A stretch of DNA of 64,000 bases from Salinispora tropica CNB-440 (GCF_000016425.1 NC_009380.1:3848144-3912143); one strand, 5' to 3'. Numbered from the stretch's first letter, positions 1 through 8,204 are shown. Notes: generated from the letters alone by a model not told the origin. Numbers and translations: made by a program.

Positions 1-88
1 CGTTAGCAACCACCCTGCCCTGTGGAGTCCGGACGTTCCTCGACGGCGGGCTGGAACCCGCCGACGCGACCGCCCGGTCGACTCGTCC
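1..88 (-). ncRNA. rnpB: RNase P RNA, 5' end (truncated by window edge)
   Basis: Read on the minus strand, this stretch contains the universally conserved 5' part of bacterial type A RNase P RNA: a GC-rich first helix, then the signature GAGGAACGTCCGGACTCCAC followed by AGGGCAGGGTGGTTGCTAACG. That matches the P1-P4 region, including the P4-forming AGGGCAGGGT segment. The rest of the gene lies beyond base 1. RNase P RNA processes tRNA 5' ends. In actinobacteria rnpB is commonly close to the RNase H/phosphatase gene, which is indeed about 900 bases away. The exact 5' end (85-90) is estimated from where P1 begins. Confidence 0.88.
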
Positions 89-198
89 GTCGCGCACTCA
101 TCCTAACGACGCCGGTGCCGTGCCCAATTCCGCCCCGACGCGCCACACCGGCCTCCACGGGGTGAGCGGGGAGTCACGGCGTACTAGCCTGCCTGACC

Positions 199-960
199 AT
201 GCACATCGCCGACGCCGCGCTGCTCGTCACCGCTGGTCTCGCCGCGGGCATGGTCAACGCGGTGGCCGGCGGGGGCTCGCTGATCACCTTCCCGGCGATG
301 ATCGCCGCCGGGCTGCCGCCAGTACCGGCGAACGTCAGCAACTCGGTGTCGGTCTTCCCCGGATACCTGGCGAGCGTCGCGGGTAGCCGTGCATACCTGC
401 CGCGCGGTCGGGAGCTGTTGGCTCTGCTGCCTACCACCGTCCTCGGCACAGTCGCCGGTGCCGTACTCCTGTTGGCCACCCCGGCGCGAGCGTTCGAGCT
501 GGTTGTTCCGTTTCTGGTGCTCGGGGCAACGGCGGTACTGGCCTTCCAGGGGCCGCTGCGCCGGTTCGTCGGGCACCCCCGCGACCGGTCGCCGCGCCAC
601 CGTACCGTCTCGGTGCAGGTCATGGTCGCACTCGCCGCGGTGTACGGCGGCTACTTCGGCGCGGCGCTGGGGTTGATGCTGGTGGCCGGTCTGGCGCTGG
701 TGCTGGACGCGTCGCTGGTCCGAGTCACCGCCATCAAGAACCTGCTCTCGGCGGTGGTCGGGCTCACCACGTTGGTGGTGTTCGCGCTGTTCGGACCGGT
801 GAACTGGGCAGCGGTTGCCCTGGTCGCACCGGCGACGCTGGTCGGCGGGTACGCGGGCGCGCGGCTGGTTCCCCGGCTGCCGCCGATGGTGCTCAGAACG
901 GTGATTGTGGTCTTCGGGACAGCTGTCGGCCTGTACCTGCTCTGGCGGACCGGAAGCTGA
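199..960 (+). CDS. TauE/SafE family membrane permease
   Basis: Predicted polytopic membrane protein of 253 residues, in the normal size range of TauE/SafE (formerly DUF81) transporters that export sulfite, organosulfonates or related anions. The first helix is followed by a glycine-rich segment, AGGGSLITFPAM, at about residues 22-33. This is the family hallmark, and a second half-repeat occurs near residue 150 (GGYFGAALGLML). Roughly eight hydrophobic stretches alternate with short loops. The ATG at 199 lacks an obvious ribosome binding site and may be near-leaderless. It diverges from rnpB. The substrate cannot be read from the sequence. Confidence 0.88.
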   Translation: MHIADAALLVTAGLAAGMVNAVAGGGSLITFPAMIAAGLPPVPANVSNSVSVFPGYLASVAGSRAYLPRGRELLALLPTTVLGTVAGAVLLLATPARAFELVVPFLVLGATAVLAFQGPLRRFVGHPRDRSPRHRTVSVQVMVALAAVYGGYFGAALGLMLVAGLALVLDASLVRVTAIKNLLSAVVGLTTLVVFALFGPVNWAAVALVAPATLVGGYAGARLVPRLPPMVLRTVIVVFGTAVGLYLLWRTGS

Positions 961-997
961 GGTGGTCAGAAGCTGAACGGGCCGAAAGCCGGGGTGA

Positions 998-2236
998 TCA
1001 GTCGGACGGGAGGTGAGCGGTGTCGTTGACGGAGCGAACGGCCACTCCGCCGTCGGGCCAGAAGTCCACCACGGAGATGCCGGCCGCGTCGAGGAACAGC
1101 CGATGCAACAGCGTGTCCCCGCCCCCGAGGGCGTCGCGCAGGATCAGCTTGATCGGCGAGACGTGCGAGACCACCACGACGGTCTCCCCCGGGTACGCCT
1201 TCAGCAGCGCGTCAACCGCCCGGCGGCTGCGGGTACCGACGTCGGCGAATGACTCTCCGTCAGGCGGGGCGACCGTCGTCGCGGCGAGCCAGGCGTCCAT
1301 CTCTCCGGCCCAGCGCTCCCGCACCTCGGCGAAGGTACGGCCCTCCCAGACCCCGAAGTCGCACTCGACGAGGTCGTCGTTGTCGCGGACCGGCTTTCCG
1401 CCGAGCGCCGCGGCGATGGCTTCGGCGGTGTGCCGGCACCGGCTCAGTGGGGAGCTGACCACGGCCGCGGCCGACGGGGCCAGCGCAGCCACCCGGTTGG
1501 CGGTGGCTTCGGCCTGGGCCCGGCCTTGGTCGGAGAGGGACACGTCAAACCGGCCGGAGTAGCGGCGCTGTTCGGTGTAGTCGGTCGCCCCGTGCCGGAC
1601 GAGAACCAGCCGGGTTGCCGTGAAGCTGGGGCGTGGCTCCCAGGAGGCAGGGGCGGTGGCCGGTTCGGTGCCGCTGGTACGGGTGGTGGCCGGTTCGGTG
1701 CCGCTGGTACGGGTGGTGGCCGCCCGGGCCGCCGCCTCGTGGGCTGCCGAGCGGGCCGGCGAGTCGGCTGCGGCCACCTGTCGGGGCTGCTCGGCAGCGC
1801 GCTTCGCCGGCCGGGCTGGAGCCCCGGCCGCGGCGTCCATGGCCGCGTTGGCCAGGGCGTCGGCGTGCTGGTTGCGGTTCCGCGGAATCCAGGTGAATCG
1901 GACGGCAGTGAATTGGTCGACCAGCCTTGCCGCCTGCGCGGCGAGTGGACGCAGACCAGGGTTTTTGATCTGCCATCGGCCGCACATCTGCTCGACCACG
2001 AGCTTGGAGTCCAACCGGGCTTCCACCTCGGCGGCCCCCAGCTCGACGGCGGCTTCCAGGCCGGCGATCAGGCCTCGGTACTCGGCGACGTTGTTGGTGG
2101 CGGTGCCGATCGCCGCTGAACGTTCGGCGAGTACCTCGCCGGTGCCGGGATCGCGGAGCACTGCGCCGTACCCGGCCGGACCGGGGTTACCCCGGGATCC
2201 ACCGTCGGCCTCGACGACGACCACACGCGGTGCCAC
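998..2236 (-). CDS. Bifunctional RNase HI / histidine phosphatase (acid phosphatase)
   Basis: Two-domain protein of 412 residues. Residues 1-130 form an RNase HI fold: the first catalytic Asp lies in EADGGSRGNPGPAGYG, and later acidic residues in NNVAEYRG, ARLDSK and NQHADALA. An Ala/Thr/Pro-rich linker follows (about 135-205) with two perfect 10-residue repeats. The C-terminal half is a phosphoglycerate-mutase-like histidine phosphatase: LVRHGATDY near 210 carries the phospho-accepting His, and the second His is in VVVSHVSP near 357. In mycobacteria this fusion degrades RNA-DNA hybrids and has alpha-ribazole phosphatase-like activity. The GTG at 2236 is chosen because it sits 3 bases beyond the upstream gene's stop and directly before the RNase H strand. 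Confidence 0.93.
   Translation of the reverse strand: MAPRVVVVEADGGSRGNPGPAGYGAVLRDPGTGEVLAERSAAIGTATNNVAEYRGLIAGLEAAVELGAAEVEARLDSKLVVEQMCGRWQIKNPGLRPLAAQAARLVDQFTAVRFTWIPRNRNQHADALANAAMDAAAGAPARPAKRAAEQPRQVAAADSPARSAAHEAAARAATTRTSGTEPATTRTSGTEPATAPASWEPRPSFTATRLVLVRHGATDYTEQRRYSGRFDVSLSDQGRAQAEATANRVAALAPSAAAVVSSPLSRCRHTAEAIAAALGGKPVRDNDDLVECDFGVWEGRTFAEVRERWAGEMDAWLAATTVAPPDGESFADVGTRSRRAVDALLKAYPGETVVVVSHVSPIKLILRDALGGGDTLLHRLFLDAAGISVVDFWPDGGVAVRSVNDTAHLPSD
1655..1714. repeat. 30-bp perfect tandem repeat in linker of RNase H/phosphatase gene
   Basis: Two adjacent 30-bp units (1655-1684 and 1685-1714) are essentially identical and keep the reading frame. They encode two copies of a ten-residue Thr/Ser/Gly/Glu/Pro unit (TTRTSGTEPA) in the interdomain linker. 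A recent slippage duplication is the simple explanation, so linker length is likely to vary between strains. Confidence 0.9.
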
Positions 2237-2238
2237 GA

Positions 2239-2976
2239 CTACAGCCCGGACTCGTTGGTACGGATCATGATTCGACGGCACTCCTCGCAGCGCACCACGT
2301 CGTCCGGATCCGCGGCGCGAATTCGGGCCCGGTCCGCGCCGGAGAGCTCCAGCCGACACCCGCCGCACCGACCGGCGGTGAGCAGGGCCGCGCCGAGTCC
2401 GCTCTCCGCCCGAATCCGGTCATAGAGTGCGACCAGGTCACCGGGAAGGTCTGCGGCGAGAGGCTGGCGGGCGCCCCGCTTGAACTCCTCCTCCTTGGTG
2501 ATCTCACTCAGGCTGTCATCGCGGCGTTGTTCGACGGCGGCCCGCTTCTCCCGGGCCTCGGTTAGCCGCTTCTCGATCCCGGCCAGGACGCCCTGCGCGG
2601 TCTCCCGCTGCTCCATCAGCTCCAGCTCGGCGTCCTCAAGGTCGCCCTGGCGGCGGTTGAGGGAGGCCAACTCGTGCTGGAGCGCCTCCAGCTCCCGGGC
2701 CGGGCCGACGCCGGCGGCGAGCCGGTCCTCGTCCTTGCGCTTGCGGGCTCGCACCTGGTCAACGTCCTGCTCCAGCCGGTCGATGTCCCGGTCCAGGTCA
2801 GCAATGGCTACCTGGGCGCGGGCGCGTTCGTCCTCCAGCGCGGACAGCTCCCGGGCGAGGGCGTCCAACTCGGCCCGCTCTGGCAACGTCCGACGACGGT
2901 GGGCGAGTTGGGCGAGGTTGGTGTCGATCCCGGCCAGGTCGAGCAGGCGGCGCTGGACTAACGGATCAGCCTTCAC
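2239..2976 (-). CDS. Zinc-ribbon coiled-coil protein (C4-type zinc ribbon, DUF164 family)
   Basis: A 245-residue protein. Residues 1-185 are heptad-rich, charged helices (long runs of Leu/Glu/Arg/Ala such as LEDERARAQVAIADLDRDID) expected to form an antiparallel coiled coil. The end carries a C4 zinc ribbon: CGGC near residue 203 and CEEC near 231. This is the CT398/HP0958-like family, whose Helicobacter member binds flagellar and RNA partners; the actinobacterial role is unknown. The GTG start at 2976 overlaps the end of the Nif3-like gene by 11 bases. Longer upstream reading would enter that gene's coding sequence. Conserved neighbours are Nif3-like upstream and RNase H downstream, so one transcript is likely. 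Confidence 0.9.
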   Translation of the reverse strand: MKADPLVQRRLLDLAGIDTNLAQLAHRRRTLPERAELDALARELSALEDERARAQVAIADLDRDIDRLEQDVDQVRARKRKDEDRLAAGVGPARELEALQHELASLNRRQGDLEDAELELMEQRETAQGVLAGIEKRLTEAREKRAAVEQRRDDSLSEITKEEEFKRGARQPLAADLPGDLVALYDRIRAESGLGAALLTAGRCGGCRLELSGADRARIRAADPDDVVRCEECRRIMIRTNESGL

Positions 2977-3838
2977 AGTCGGGCTCCTTGTCGTCCGCCG
3001 CAGGCGGGGCGGCATGTACGGTCCACGGGTCAGTCTCCAGGTCGGACACCAACGTCTCGACCCCCGTCGTCTCCCGCAGGACAACGGCCAGGTCGTCCAG
3101 CCACGGACGTTCGGTCGCCCAGTGCGCGGCGTCGAGCAGCGCCGGACCGCCGGTGGCCAGGTGCTCGCTGGTGGGATGATGCCGCAGGTCGGCGGTGAGG
3201 TAGGCGTCTACCCCGGCGGTCGTCGCAGCGGCGAGGAAGCCGTCGCCCGATCCACCGCTGACAGCGAGCGTACGCACCGTACGTCGCGGGTCACCGGCGG
3301 CACGTACGCCCCAGGCGGTGGCCGGGAGCACGGCGGCGGCGTGCCGGGTCAGCTCGGCGAGCGTCATCGGCTCAGGTAGCTTGCCGATGCGGCCGATCCC
3401 CCGGCCGGCGCCGTGCGCGGGTGCGCCGACGGCGGGGGGCGCCAGCGGCAGGAGCCCGGTCAGCCCGAATCGGGCGGCCAGCGCGTCGGAAACGCCCGGT
3501 TCGGCGACGTCCGCGTTGGTGTGCGCCACGTACAGCGCGACATCGGCCTTGATCAGCTGGTGGACAATCCGCCCCTTGTAGGTGGTCGGGGCGACCGACG
3601 ACACCCCGCGCAGGAACAGCGGATGATGCGCCACGATCAGGTCGGCCCGGGCCTCAATCGCCTCGGCAACCGTCTCCGGCACCGCGTCCACCACGCAGAG
3701 CACCCGGCGGACCGGCGCGTTCGGGTCGCCGAGGACCAGACCGACGCGGTCCCACTCCTGCGCCCACGCCGGTGGGTAGCGCCGCTCCAACTCGGTCACC
3801 ACGTCGGCGACTGTCGGCGGGAATTCGGGTGTCCTCAC
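2966..3838 (-). CDS. Nif3-like dinuclear metal centre protein (YbgI/YqfO family)
   Basis: A 290-residue protein of the NIF3/YbgI family, a toroidal hexamer with a dinuclear metal site. Metal ligands are visible: HHPLFLRG near residue 75, AHTNADVAEPG near 105, and the paired C-terminal motifs LRHHPTSEH and DAAHWATER near 225-245. Members have been proposed to act as GTP cyclohydrolase-like or nucleotide-processing metalloenzymes, but no reaction is firmly established. The GTG at 3838 begins just before the conserved PTVADVVTELERRYPP. Upstream in-frame sequence is low-complexity Arg/Pro without family similarity. It overlaps the zinc-ribbon gene downstream. Confidence 0.9.
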   Translation of the reverse strand: MRTPEFPPTVADVVTELERRYPPAWAQEWDRVGLVLGDPNAPVRRVLCVVDAVPETVAEAIEARADLIVAHHPLFLRGVSSVAPTTYKGRIVHQLIKADVALYVAHTNADVAEPGVSDALAARFGLTGLLPLAPPAVGAPAHGAGRGIGRIGKLPEPMTLAELTRHAAAVLPATAWGVRAAGDPRRTVRTLAVSGGSGDGFLAAATTAGVDAYLTADLRHHPTSEHLATGGPALLDAAHWATERPWLDDLAVVLRETTGVETLVSDLETDPWTVHAAPPAADDKEPDCEG

Positions 3839-3896
3839 GGCGGGCCAGCTTACCGGCGAGGGTGGGGCAAGATTGCGTCGCCACCCGGGCGGGCGG

Positions 3897-4493
3897 TCAG
3901 GCGGCGCTGGTCGCCGCCGAGGGTTCCGGCAACGCGGCCACCACCGTCTCCCAGGGGAAGGCGGGTAGGTGGCGCTCAGCGGATCCGGGTGGATGCAGGG
4001 GTACGACGTGGTCACCGAAGAGCACGGTGACGCCCCATTCGGAGAGCCGACCGAGGGCCGTCCGGAACGCTGGATGGGCGGCCATCGCCGCGTTGGTGAA
4101 CGGAACCGCTACCAGCGGCACCCCACGGCCCTGCGCCTCCACGAGCAGGCCGAGGGGCAGGGTGTCGGCTATCCCCGCCGCCCACTTGGTGACCGTGTTC
4201 ACCGTGGCCGGGCAGACGATCATCGCGTCCGCCGGCGGTAGGACGTCCGGGTCGCCCGGATTCTTGTAGTGGCTACGGACCGGGTAACCGGTCTGTCGGG
4301 CCAGCGCCGGCTGGTCGACGAACTTGGCCCCGTCGGGGGTGGTGACAACACAGACCTCCCATCCGGCGTGCTGGGCCAGTTCCACGAGCCGGCCGACGCG
4401 CCGGGCCAGCGGCGAACCGCAGGCGATCACGTAGAGAACCCGGTTGGTAGTACTCGTCGGCGGCGACGTGGTCAGCAGAGCATCCAGACTCAT
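3897..4493 (-). CDS. Flavoprotein (Dfp/lantibiotic-decarboxylase superfamily)
   Basis: A 198-residue, single-domain flavoprotein of the HFCD superfamily. The Rossmann-like start is RVLYVIACGSPLARRVGRL (residues 18-36). The conserved middle PADAMIVCPATVNTVTKWAAGIAD (about 87-110) and PLVAVPFTNAAMAAHPAF form the FMN-binding/active-site surface. It lacks the synthetase half of CoaBC, so it is not the housekeeping pantothenate enzyme. Its ATG overlaps the stop of the upstream HTH regulator gene as ATGA, implying translational coupling. Regulator and flavoprotein therefore likely act together. The substrate is unknown: a peptidyl-cysteine or other thiol decarboxylase, or an FMN-bound sensor partner, are both possible. 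Confidence 0.85.
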   Translation of the reverse strand: MSLDALLTTSPPTSTTNRVLYVIACGSPLARRVGRLVELAQHAGWEVCVVTTPDGAKFVDQPALARQTGYPVRSHYKNPGDPDVLPPADAMIVCPATVNTVTKWAAGIADTLPLGLLVEAQGRGVPLVAVPFTNAAMAAHPAFRTALGRLSEWGVTVLFGDHVVPLHPPGSAERHLPAFPWETVVAALPEPSAATSAA

Positions 4494-5713
4494 ATCCCGA
4501 CTCCCATATGTTCAGCCAACTCCGCGATCGAGGCGGGTGGGGTGCCACGGGTACGACGCAGAATGTCGGACATCACCTCGTGGGCGATCGGCCGGCAACG
4601 AATCTCCGACGGGGCGAGCCGGTCACCCTGCAACAGCATCTCGCCGGCGTTCACCACGTCACCAACCTGTGCGTAGCCCCGGGCGATGTCGAGCAGGTGG
4701 TGGGCGCGGCGCTCGGGTAGCAGAGCGTTGAACTCCGGCCCGATGCGCTGGTGGACCTCCACCGCCCGGCCGCCGTCGCCCAGCTCGACGGCCGCCGCGG
4801 CGCGGTGCAGCTCCACGTTGGTGGGCCCGAAGGAGGTCCAGTAGTGGTTCTGGTCGCCACCGAGCAGGCTGGCGGCCTCGTCGGCGCCGCCCAGCAGGTC
4901 ATCCACTGTGGCGGTGTCACCGATCCGGGAGGCGGCCATCGCGCCCTGGAGCAGCAGCATGCCGTAGACCGACAGCCGGTCCGGGGTGACGTCGTTGCCA
5001 CCGCCCGGGGCCAACCGGTTCGCGATGGCGACATTTACCTCCAGTGCCGGGAAGGGGCGTCCCATCGCGACGAGCGCGTTACCGACCCGGGTGGTGGCGA
5101 TGCCGGCCAACAGCGGATCGTCGGCCCGTTGGGCGACCGCCATCGCCCGATCGGCGGCGAGCCACGCCAGGTCGAACTCCCCCAGCTTGCGCAGGACCGA
5201 CGAGGCAATCTGGTAGACCTGCCCGAGCAGGTGCGCCGCCTCCCGGTTGTCGTCGCCTCCGAAGCCGGCGTCGGCCGCCTGAGCGTCCCGCAGAAGCTTG
5301 GGCAGCGAGCGAGTCAGCATCCCGTACCGGCCGTACTGATAGGTCAACCAGGCGTGGGTGACGGCCTTGCGCATGTCGGGCAGGGGCGGCGGGTACGGTG
5401 CCGCGTCGAAGTAGGCGCTCATCGCGTCGTACCGCTCCAGCGCCGCCCGAATCTCCTGCACCTCGGTCTGGTCGATGCAGTTCAGCGCGTCAGAACGCCG
5501 TTCCGGGTCCTTGCCGAGTAGGAGCTGCACGTCAACCCGGAGGGTGTCGGCGATCTCGTAGATGACGGAGAACTTGTCCAGCCGACGCACTCCGCGCTCG
5601 ACCTTGTCCACCCAGCTTTTCGACTTACCCAGCCGGTCTGCGAAGACCTGCTGGGACATCTTGCGTCGCCCCCGCCAGTAGGCCACCCGACGCCCGATGG
5701 GTAGCTCGTCCAT
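4490..5713 (-). CDS. HTH (XRE-type) regulator with TPR-like C-terminal domain
   Basis: A 407-residue transcription factor. Residues 5-65 form a lambda-repressor-type helix-turn-helix (GRRVAYWRGRRKMSQQVFADRLGKS in two halves, then SWVDKVERGVRRLDK). Residues 80-400 are an all-helical, Ala/Leu-rich region resembling tetratricopeptide repeats and possibly binding a ligand or partner. This architecture is abundant in Streptomyces and Micromonosporaceae, usually with unassigned function. The ATG at 5713 is preceded by AAGGGATGGGAC. The stop overlaps the flavoprotein start, and the Prim-Pol-like gene is divergent. A 16-bp perfect palindrome 27 bases upstream of the start is a plausible autoregulatory operator. 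Confidence 0.88.
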   Translation of the reverse strand: MDELPIGRRVAYWRGRRKMSQQVFADRLGKSKSWVDKVERGVRRLDKFSVIYEIADTLRVDVQLLLGKDPERRSDALNCIDQTEVQEIRAALERYDAMSAYFDAAPYPPPLPDMRKAVTHAWLTYQYGRYGMLTRSLPKLLRDAQAADAGFGGDDNREAAHLLGQVYQIASSVLRKLGEFDLAWLAADRAMAVAQRADDPLLAGIATTRVGNALVAMGRPFPALEVNVAIANRLAPGGGNDVTPDRLSVYGMLLLQGAMAASRIGDTATVDDLLGGADEAASLLGGDQNHYWTSFGPTNVELHRAAAAVELGDGGRAVEVHQRIGPEFNALLPERRAHHLLDIARGYAQVGDVVNAGEMLLQGDRLAPSEIRCRPIAHEVMSDILRRTRGTPPASIAELAEHMGVGI

Positions 5714-5739
5714 GTCCCATCCCTTTCTACACATCCAGC

Positions 5740-5824
5740 CCGGCTGATCAGCCGGATTCGTGGCGGGCACGGCGCTTTGTTCAGGTTTCTTCCGGTCGCA
5801 CAGCATGTGCGTCAGCTGATCAGC
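5740..5824. promoter_or_regulatory. Twin palindromes (GCTGATCAGC) in divergent promoter region
   Basis: A perfect 16-bp palindrome, CCGGCTGATCAGCCGG, lies at 5740-5755, and a second copy of its 10-bp core, GCTGATCAGC, at 5815-5824. The cores are 72 bases apart, close to seven helical turns. They lie between the HTH regulator (minus) and the Prim-Pol-like gene (plus). Two dyad-symmetric sites on one face of the helix suit binding by a dimeric HTH protein, possibly with looping. The regulator as the binder is inference. Confidence 0.55.
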
Positions 5825-5942
5825 CGAGGCTCCTACCGTTCATGCAAGTTGCATCGGCCGTTCGTCGACTCAACGATCGCGGGTCGAGGCAGTGACGGTG
5901 CCCGACAGACGACACCGGCACGACCGGAATCGGCGAGGAGAG

Positions 5943-6623
5943 ATGGCACATATGTGGGGGAATATCGGACCGCGGGTCGCTCAGCTGTCGCCCCTGGAAC
6001 GGGTACGGCTGCGCCGCGTCGCCGTACGCTACGCGCTGCACGGCTGGGAGGTGACGCCCGGCGCGTTCCTGGCCCGCAGCCGCTTCGTCTGCGGGCGGGC
6101 GGGCTGCCCCACCGTCGGCTGTCATCCTGCGTTGGTGGACTGGGAGCACTCCGCCAGTTCCGACCCGGCCCGGGTCGCGACGTGGTGGCGTACCCGGCCG
6201 CACGGCGTTCTGCTACCCACCGGGCGGGCCTTCGACGTCCTGGAGGTGTCGGCCCACCTCGGACGAGACGTACTCCTCGCGGTCCAGAACCATCCGGCCG
6301 GCCCGGGAGTACGCGGGCCGGTGCTGTCCACTCCCACCGGCCGGTGGATGTTCCTGGTCCGACCCGGCGACCCGCTTCGACCCGAACTCGAACACTGCTT
6401 CCACGTGGTACGGCACGGCCCGGGTTCGTGGATCCCCGCACCGCCGACGCGGCTACCCGAGGGTGCCGTGCGTTGGGTGGTCGCCCCGGAGCAGGCACGC
6501 TGGCAGCTCCCCGACTCGTACCTGTTGCAGAACAGTCTGATCGCCGAGTTACGGGCGAACGGGGTGCCGCTGGCAGCGGAGCTGGTCCCCGGCCACCTGC
6601 CGCTTCCTCGGCAGGGTTGCTGA
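5943..6623 (+). CDS. Prim-Pol-like (bifunctional DNA primase/polymerase N-terminal) domain protein
   Basis: A 226-residue protein resembling the stand-alone Prim-Pol domain proteins of actinomycetes. It has an N-terminal helix with RVAVRYALHGWEV, a Cys/His cluster (CGRAGCPTVGCHP, residues 39-51), then DPARVATWWRTRPHGVLLPTG (about 66-86), the typical segment before the catalytic strand. That strand reads FDVLEVSAHLG, where active enzymes have DxD, so catalytic metal binding is probably degraded. No helicase or phage genes adjoin, arguing against a replication role. The ATG at 5943 follows GAGGAGAG. It is divergent from the HTH regulator and probably shares its control region. Confidence 0.7.
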   Translation: MAHMWGNIGPRVAQLSPLERVRLRRVAVRYALHGWEVTPGAFLARSRFVCGRAGCPTVGCHPALVDWEHSASSDPARVATWWRTRPHGVLLPTGRAFDVLEVSAHLGRDVLLAVQNHPAGPGVRGPVLSTPTGRWMFLVRPGDPLRPELEHCFHVVRHGPGSWIPAPPTRLPEGAVRWVVAPEQARWQLPDSYLLQNSLIAELRANGVPLAAELVPGHLPLPRQGC

Positions 6624-7005
6624 CCGGCACCGCACCGACCAGCCGGAGCGCGGTGCGCCACCTCCCCAACCGCCCATCGGGCCATCCAGGCAGAAGGTAC
6701 TCAGCAAGTAAAAGATGCACTATCCACGGCCATATCCAACCTAGGATTCCAAACCATCCCTAAGGGGCACTGAGCCCGCCCTAAGGACACCGAGCCAGAC
6801 CACACGCTGGTCGTCGGCACCACACCGCGCCGACCCGAGACGCCGTCCACGCCGCGCTGGACAACCGCACGGCGCCACCGACGTAGCCGCTGCGTTCAGG
6901 GCAGCACCGGGCGCGGGCACCTCGGAAAGTGTCAGCAGCAGGAGCGTGAGCCGCCACCGCAGCGGGTATGCCCGGCGAACCGCTGAACACGTGAGGGGAA
7001 GGCAC
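6624..7005. other. Non-coding gap with a lower-GC patch and a 21-bp-period direct repeat
   Basis: No convincing gene is seen between the Prim-Pol-like gene and the DUF3040 gene. Bases 6695-6770 are noticeably AT-richer than their surroundings. An imperfect direct repeat, CCCTAAGGGGCACTGAGCC (6758-6776) and CCCTAAGGACACCGAGCC (6779-6796), has a 21-base period, about two helical turns, and could be paired protein-binding sites for the downstream promoter. Confidence 0.45.
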
Positions 7006-7263
7006 ATGCTCAGCAAAGAGGATCAGCGCAGGTTCGAGCAGATCACCCGTAACCTCCGGGAGAGCGACCCAGCATTCTTCGCCCGGCTGGACCATCGGGC
7101 GAAGGGCCACCGCGGCCGGTGGTTGATGCTGTTGACCATCGTGCTCTGGGCAGCGCTTCCGGCAACAACTGTGCTTGCCGGCCCGATGGCTGGCGCCATC
7201 TGCGCGGTGGTCCTGGTAGCCAACGCCGTGGTCATGTGGCGCTTCCGGCGCCGCTGGCTATGA
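7006..7263 (+). CDS. Small membrane protein, DUF3040-like
   Basis: An 85-residue protein. A polar N-terminal helix (MLSKEDQRRFEQITRNLRES, residues 1-20) precedes two closely spaced hydrophobic segments (about 39-58 and 60-75), ending in the basic tail RFRRRWL. This is the layout of DUF3040 proteins, small two-span membrane proteins common in actinomycetes with unknown function. The ATG at 7006 follows GAGGGGAAGGCAC, a good ribosome binding site. The longer in-frame extension upstream lacks one. It converges on the SWIM-domain gene. Confidence 0.8.
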   Translation: MLSKEDQRRFEQITRNLRESDPAFFARLDHRAKGHRGRWLMLLTIVLWAALPATTVLAGPMAGAICAVVLVANAVVMWRFRRRWL

Positions 7264-7289
7264 GTCACCCGGCCTTCCGCCACGGGCGG

Positions 7290-8204
7290 TCAGCCGGTGC
7301 CCTGCTCGCCGAGCCGCCGATACGCTCGGCGTAGTCGCTCCACCAGCCCGGGGCCACCGATAGCCGGGGCAGGCGCACCGAGCTGCCGTAGCAGCAGCTC
7401 GGTCCCCGTCGCCAACGTTGGCGGCCGGTCGGGCAGCGGAACCGGCGAGGACCAGAACCGGTCCACCGCGTCGGCCAGCGACGCTGGCGGCAGACCCGCC
7501 ACCGACCGCGCGGCACCGGTCACCGGCGCCGACGACACCTCGTCCGAATCGGACCGCTCGGGTACGGCAGCGGCACCACCCCGGCGCACCCGCAGCCGGT
7601 CCAGCAGCTCGTCTCGGCCACGGCCGCGCCAGTGCAGCAGCGCGAACGGGTCGGCGTCGAACGCCTCGGCGAGTAGGTAGAAGGTCGCGGCGAGATGTTT
7701 GCACGGCACGGCGCCATCGGGGCAGCTGCACCACTGGCCCAGCTCGGCCAGGCCAACCGGGAAGAGCGGCGCACCAGCCGCGACGAATAGCTCCTCCAGC
7801 TCAGCGGGGAGATCACCGGCGAGTAGGCGCGCACTGAAGAACGCCTGCGCGGCCAGCTCCTCCTCCACTCGGGCCCAGAGCGTCGCCGGGAAGGGCGCCA
7901 GCGTGATCCGCACCTCGTACGGCCGGGATCGCGAGCCCTGCACAGCGGCCGTCACCTCGCCCGGCGTCACGTCCAACCGCAGCACCTGCCCCGCCCGGGC
8001 GTACGACCGACCACGGGTGAGGCGAGTGCCCAGTGCGAAGGACTCCAGCACCTCCAGGAAACGGCGGGACCACCAGGAGGTGCCGATCGCGCCACGGGTG
8101 CTCCGTGCCCGCAGCCCGCCCTCGACCCTGCGGGGTGGACCGTACTCGGCGAACCGGTTGGCCGGGCGGCCTGGCTGGTCACTGCCGGTATCCCGTGGGC
8201 TCAT
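7290..8204 (-). CDS. SWIM zinc-finger protein
   Basis: A 304-residue protein carrying a SWIM zinc finger, CSCPDGAVPCKHLAA (about residues 160-174; CxC...CxH pattern), in the middle. N-terminal residues include WWSRRFLEVLESFALGTRLTRGRSYARAG, conserved in SWIM proteins that accompany SNF2 helicases. The C-terminal third is Ala/Leu/Arg-rich with no known motif. The ATG overlaps the stop of the SNF2 helicase gene (ATGA), so the two are translationally coupled and likely form one DNA-handling complex, with the SWIM finger as a nucleic-acid or protein adaptor. The biological process (repair, remodelling, defence) is not established for this widespread pair. Confidence 0.9.
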   Translation of the reverse strand: MSPRDTGSDQPGRPANRFAEYGPPRRVEGGLRARSTRGAIGTSWWSRRFLEVLESFALGTRLTRGRSYARAGQVLRLDVTPGEVTAAVQGSRSRPYEVRITLAPFPATLWARVEEELAAQAFFSARLLAGDLPAELEELFVAAGAPLFPVGLAELGQWCSCPDGAVPCKHLAATFYLLAEAFDADPFALLHWRGRGRDELLDRLRVRRGGAAAVPERSDSDEVSSAPVTGAARSVAGLPPASLADAVDRFWSSPVPLPDRPPTLATGTELLLRQLGAPAPAIGGPGLVERLRRAYRRLGEQGTG

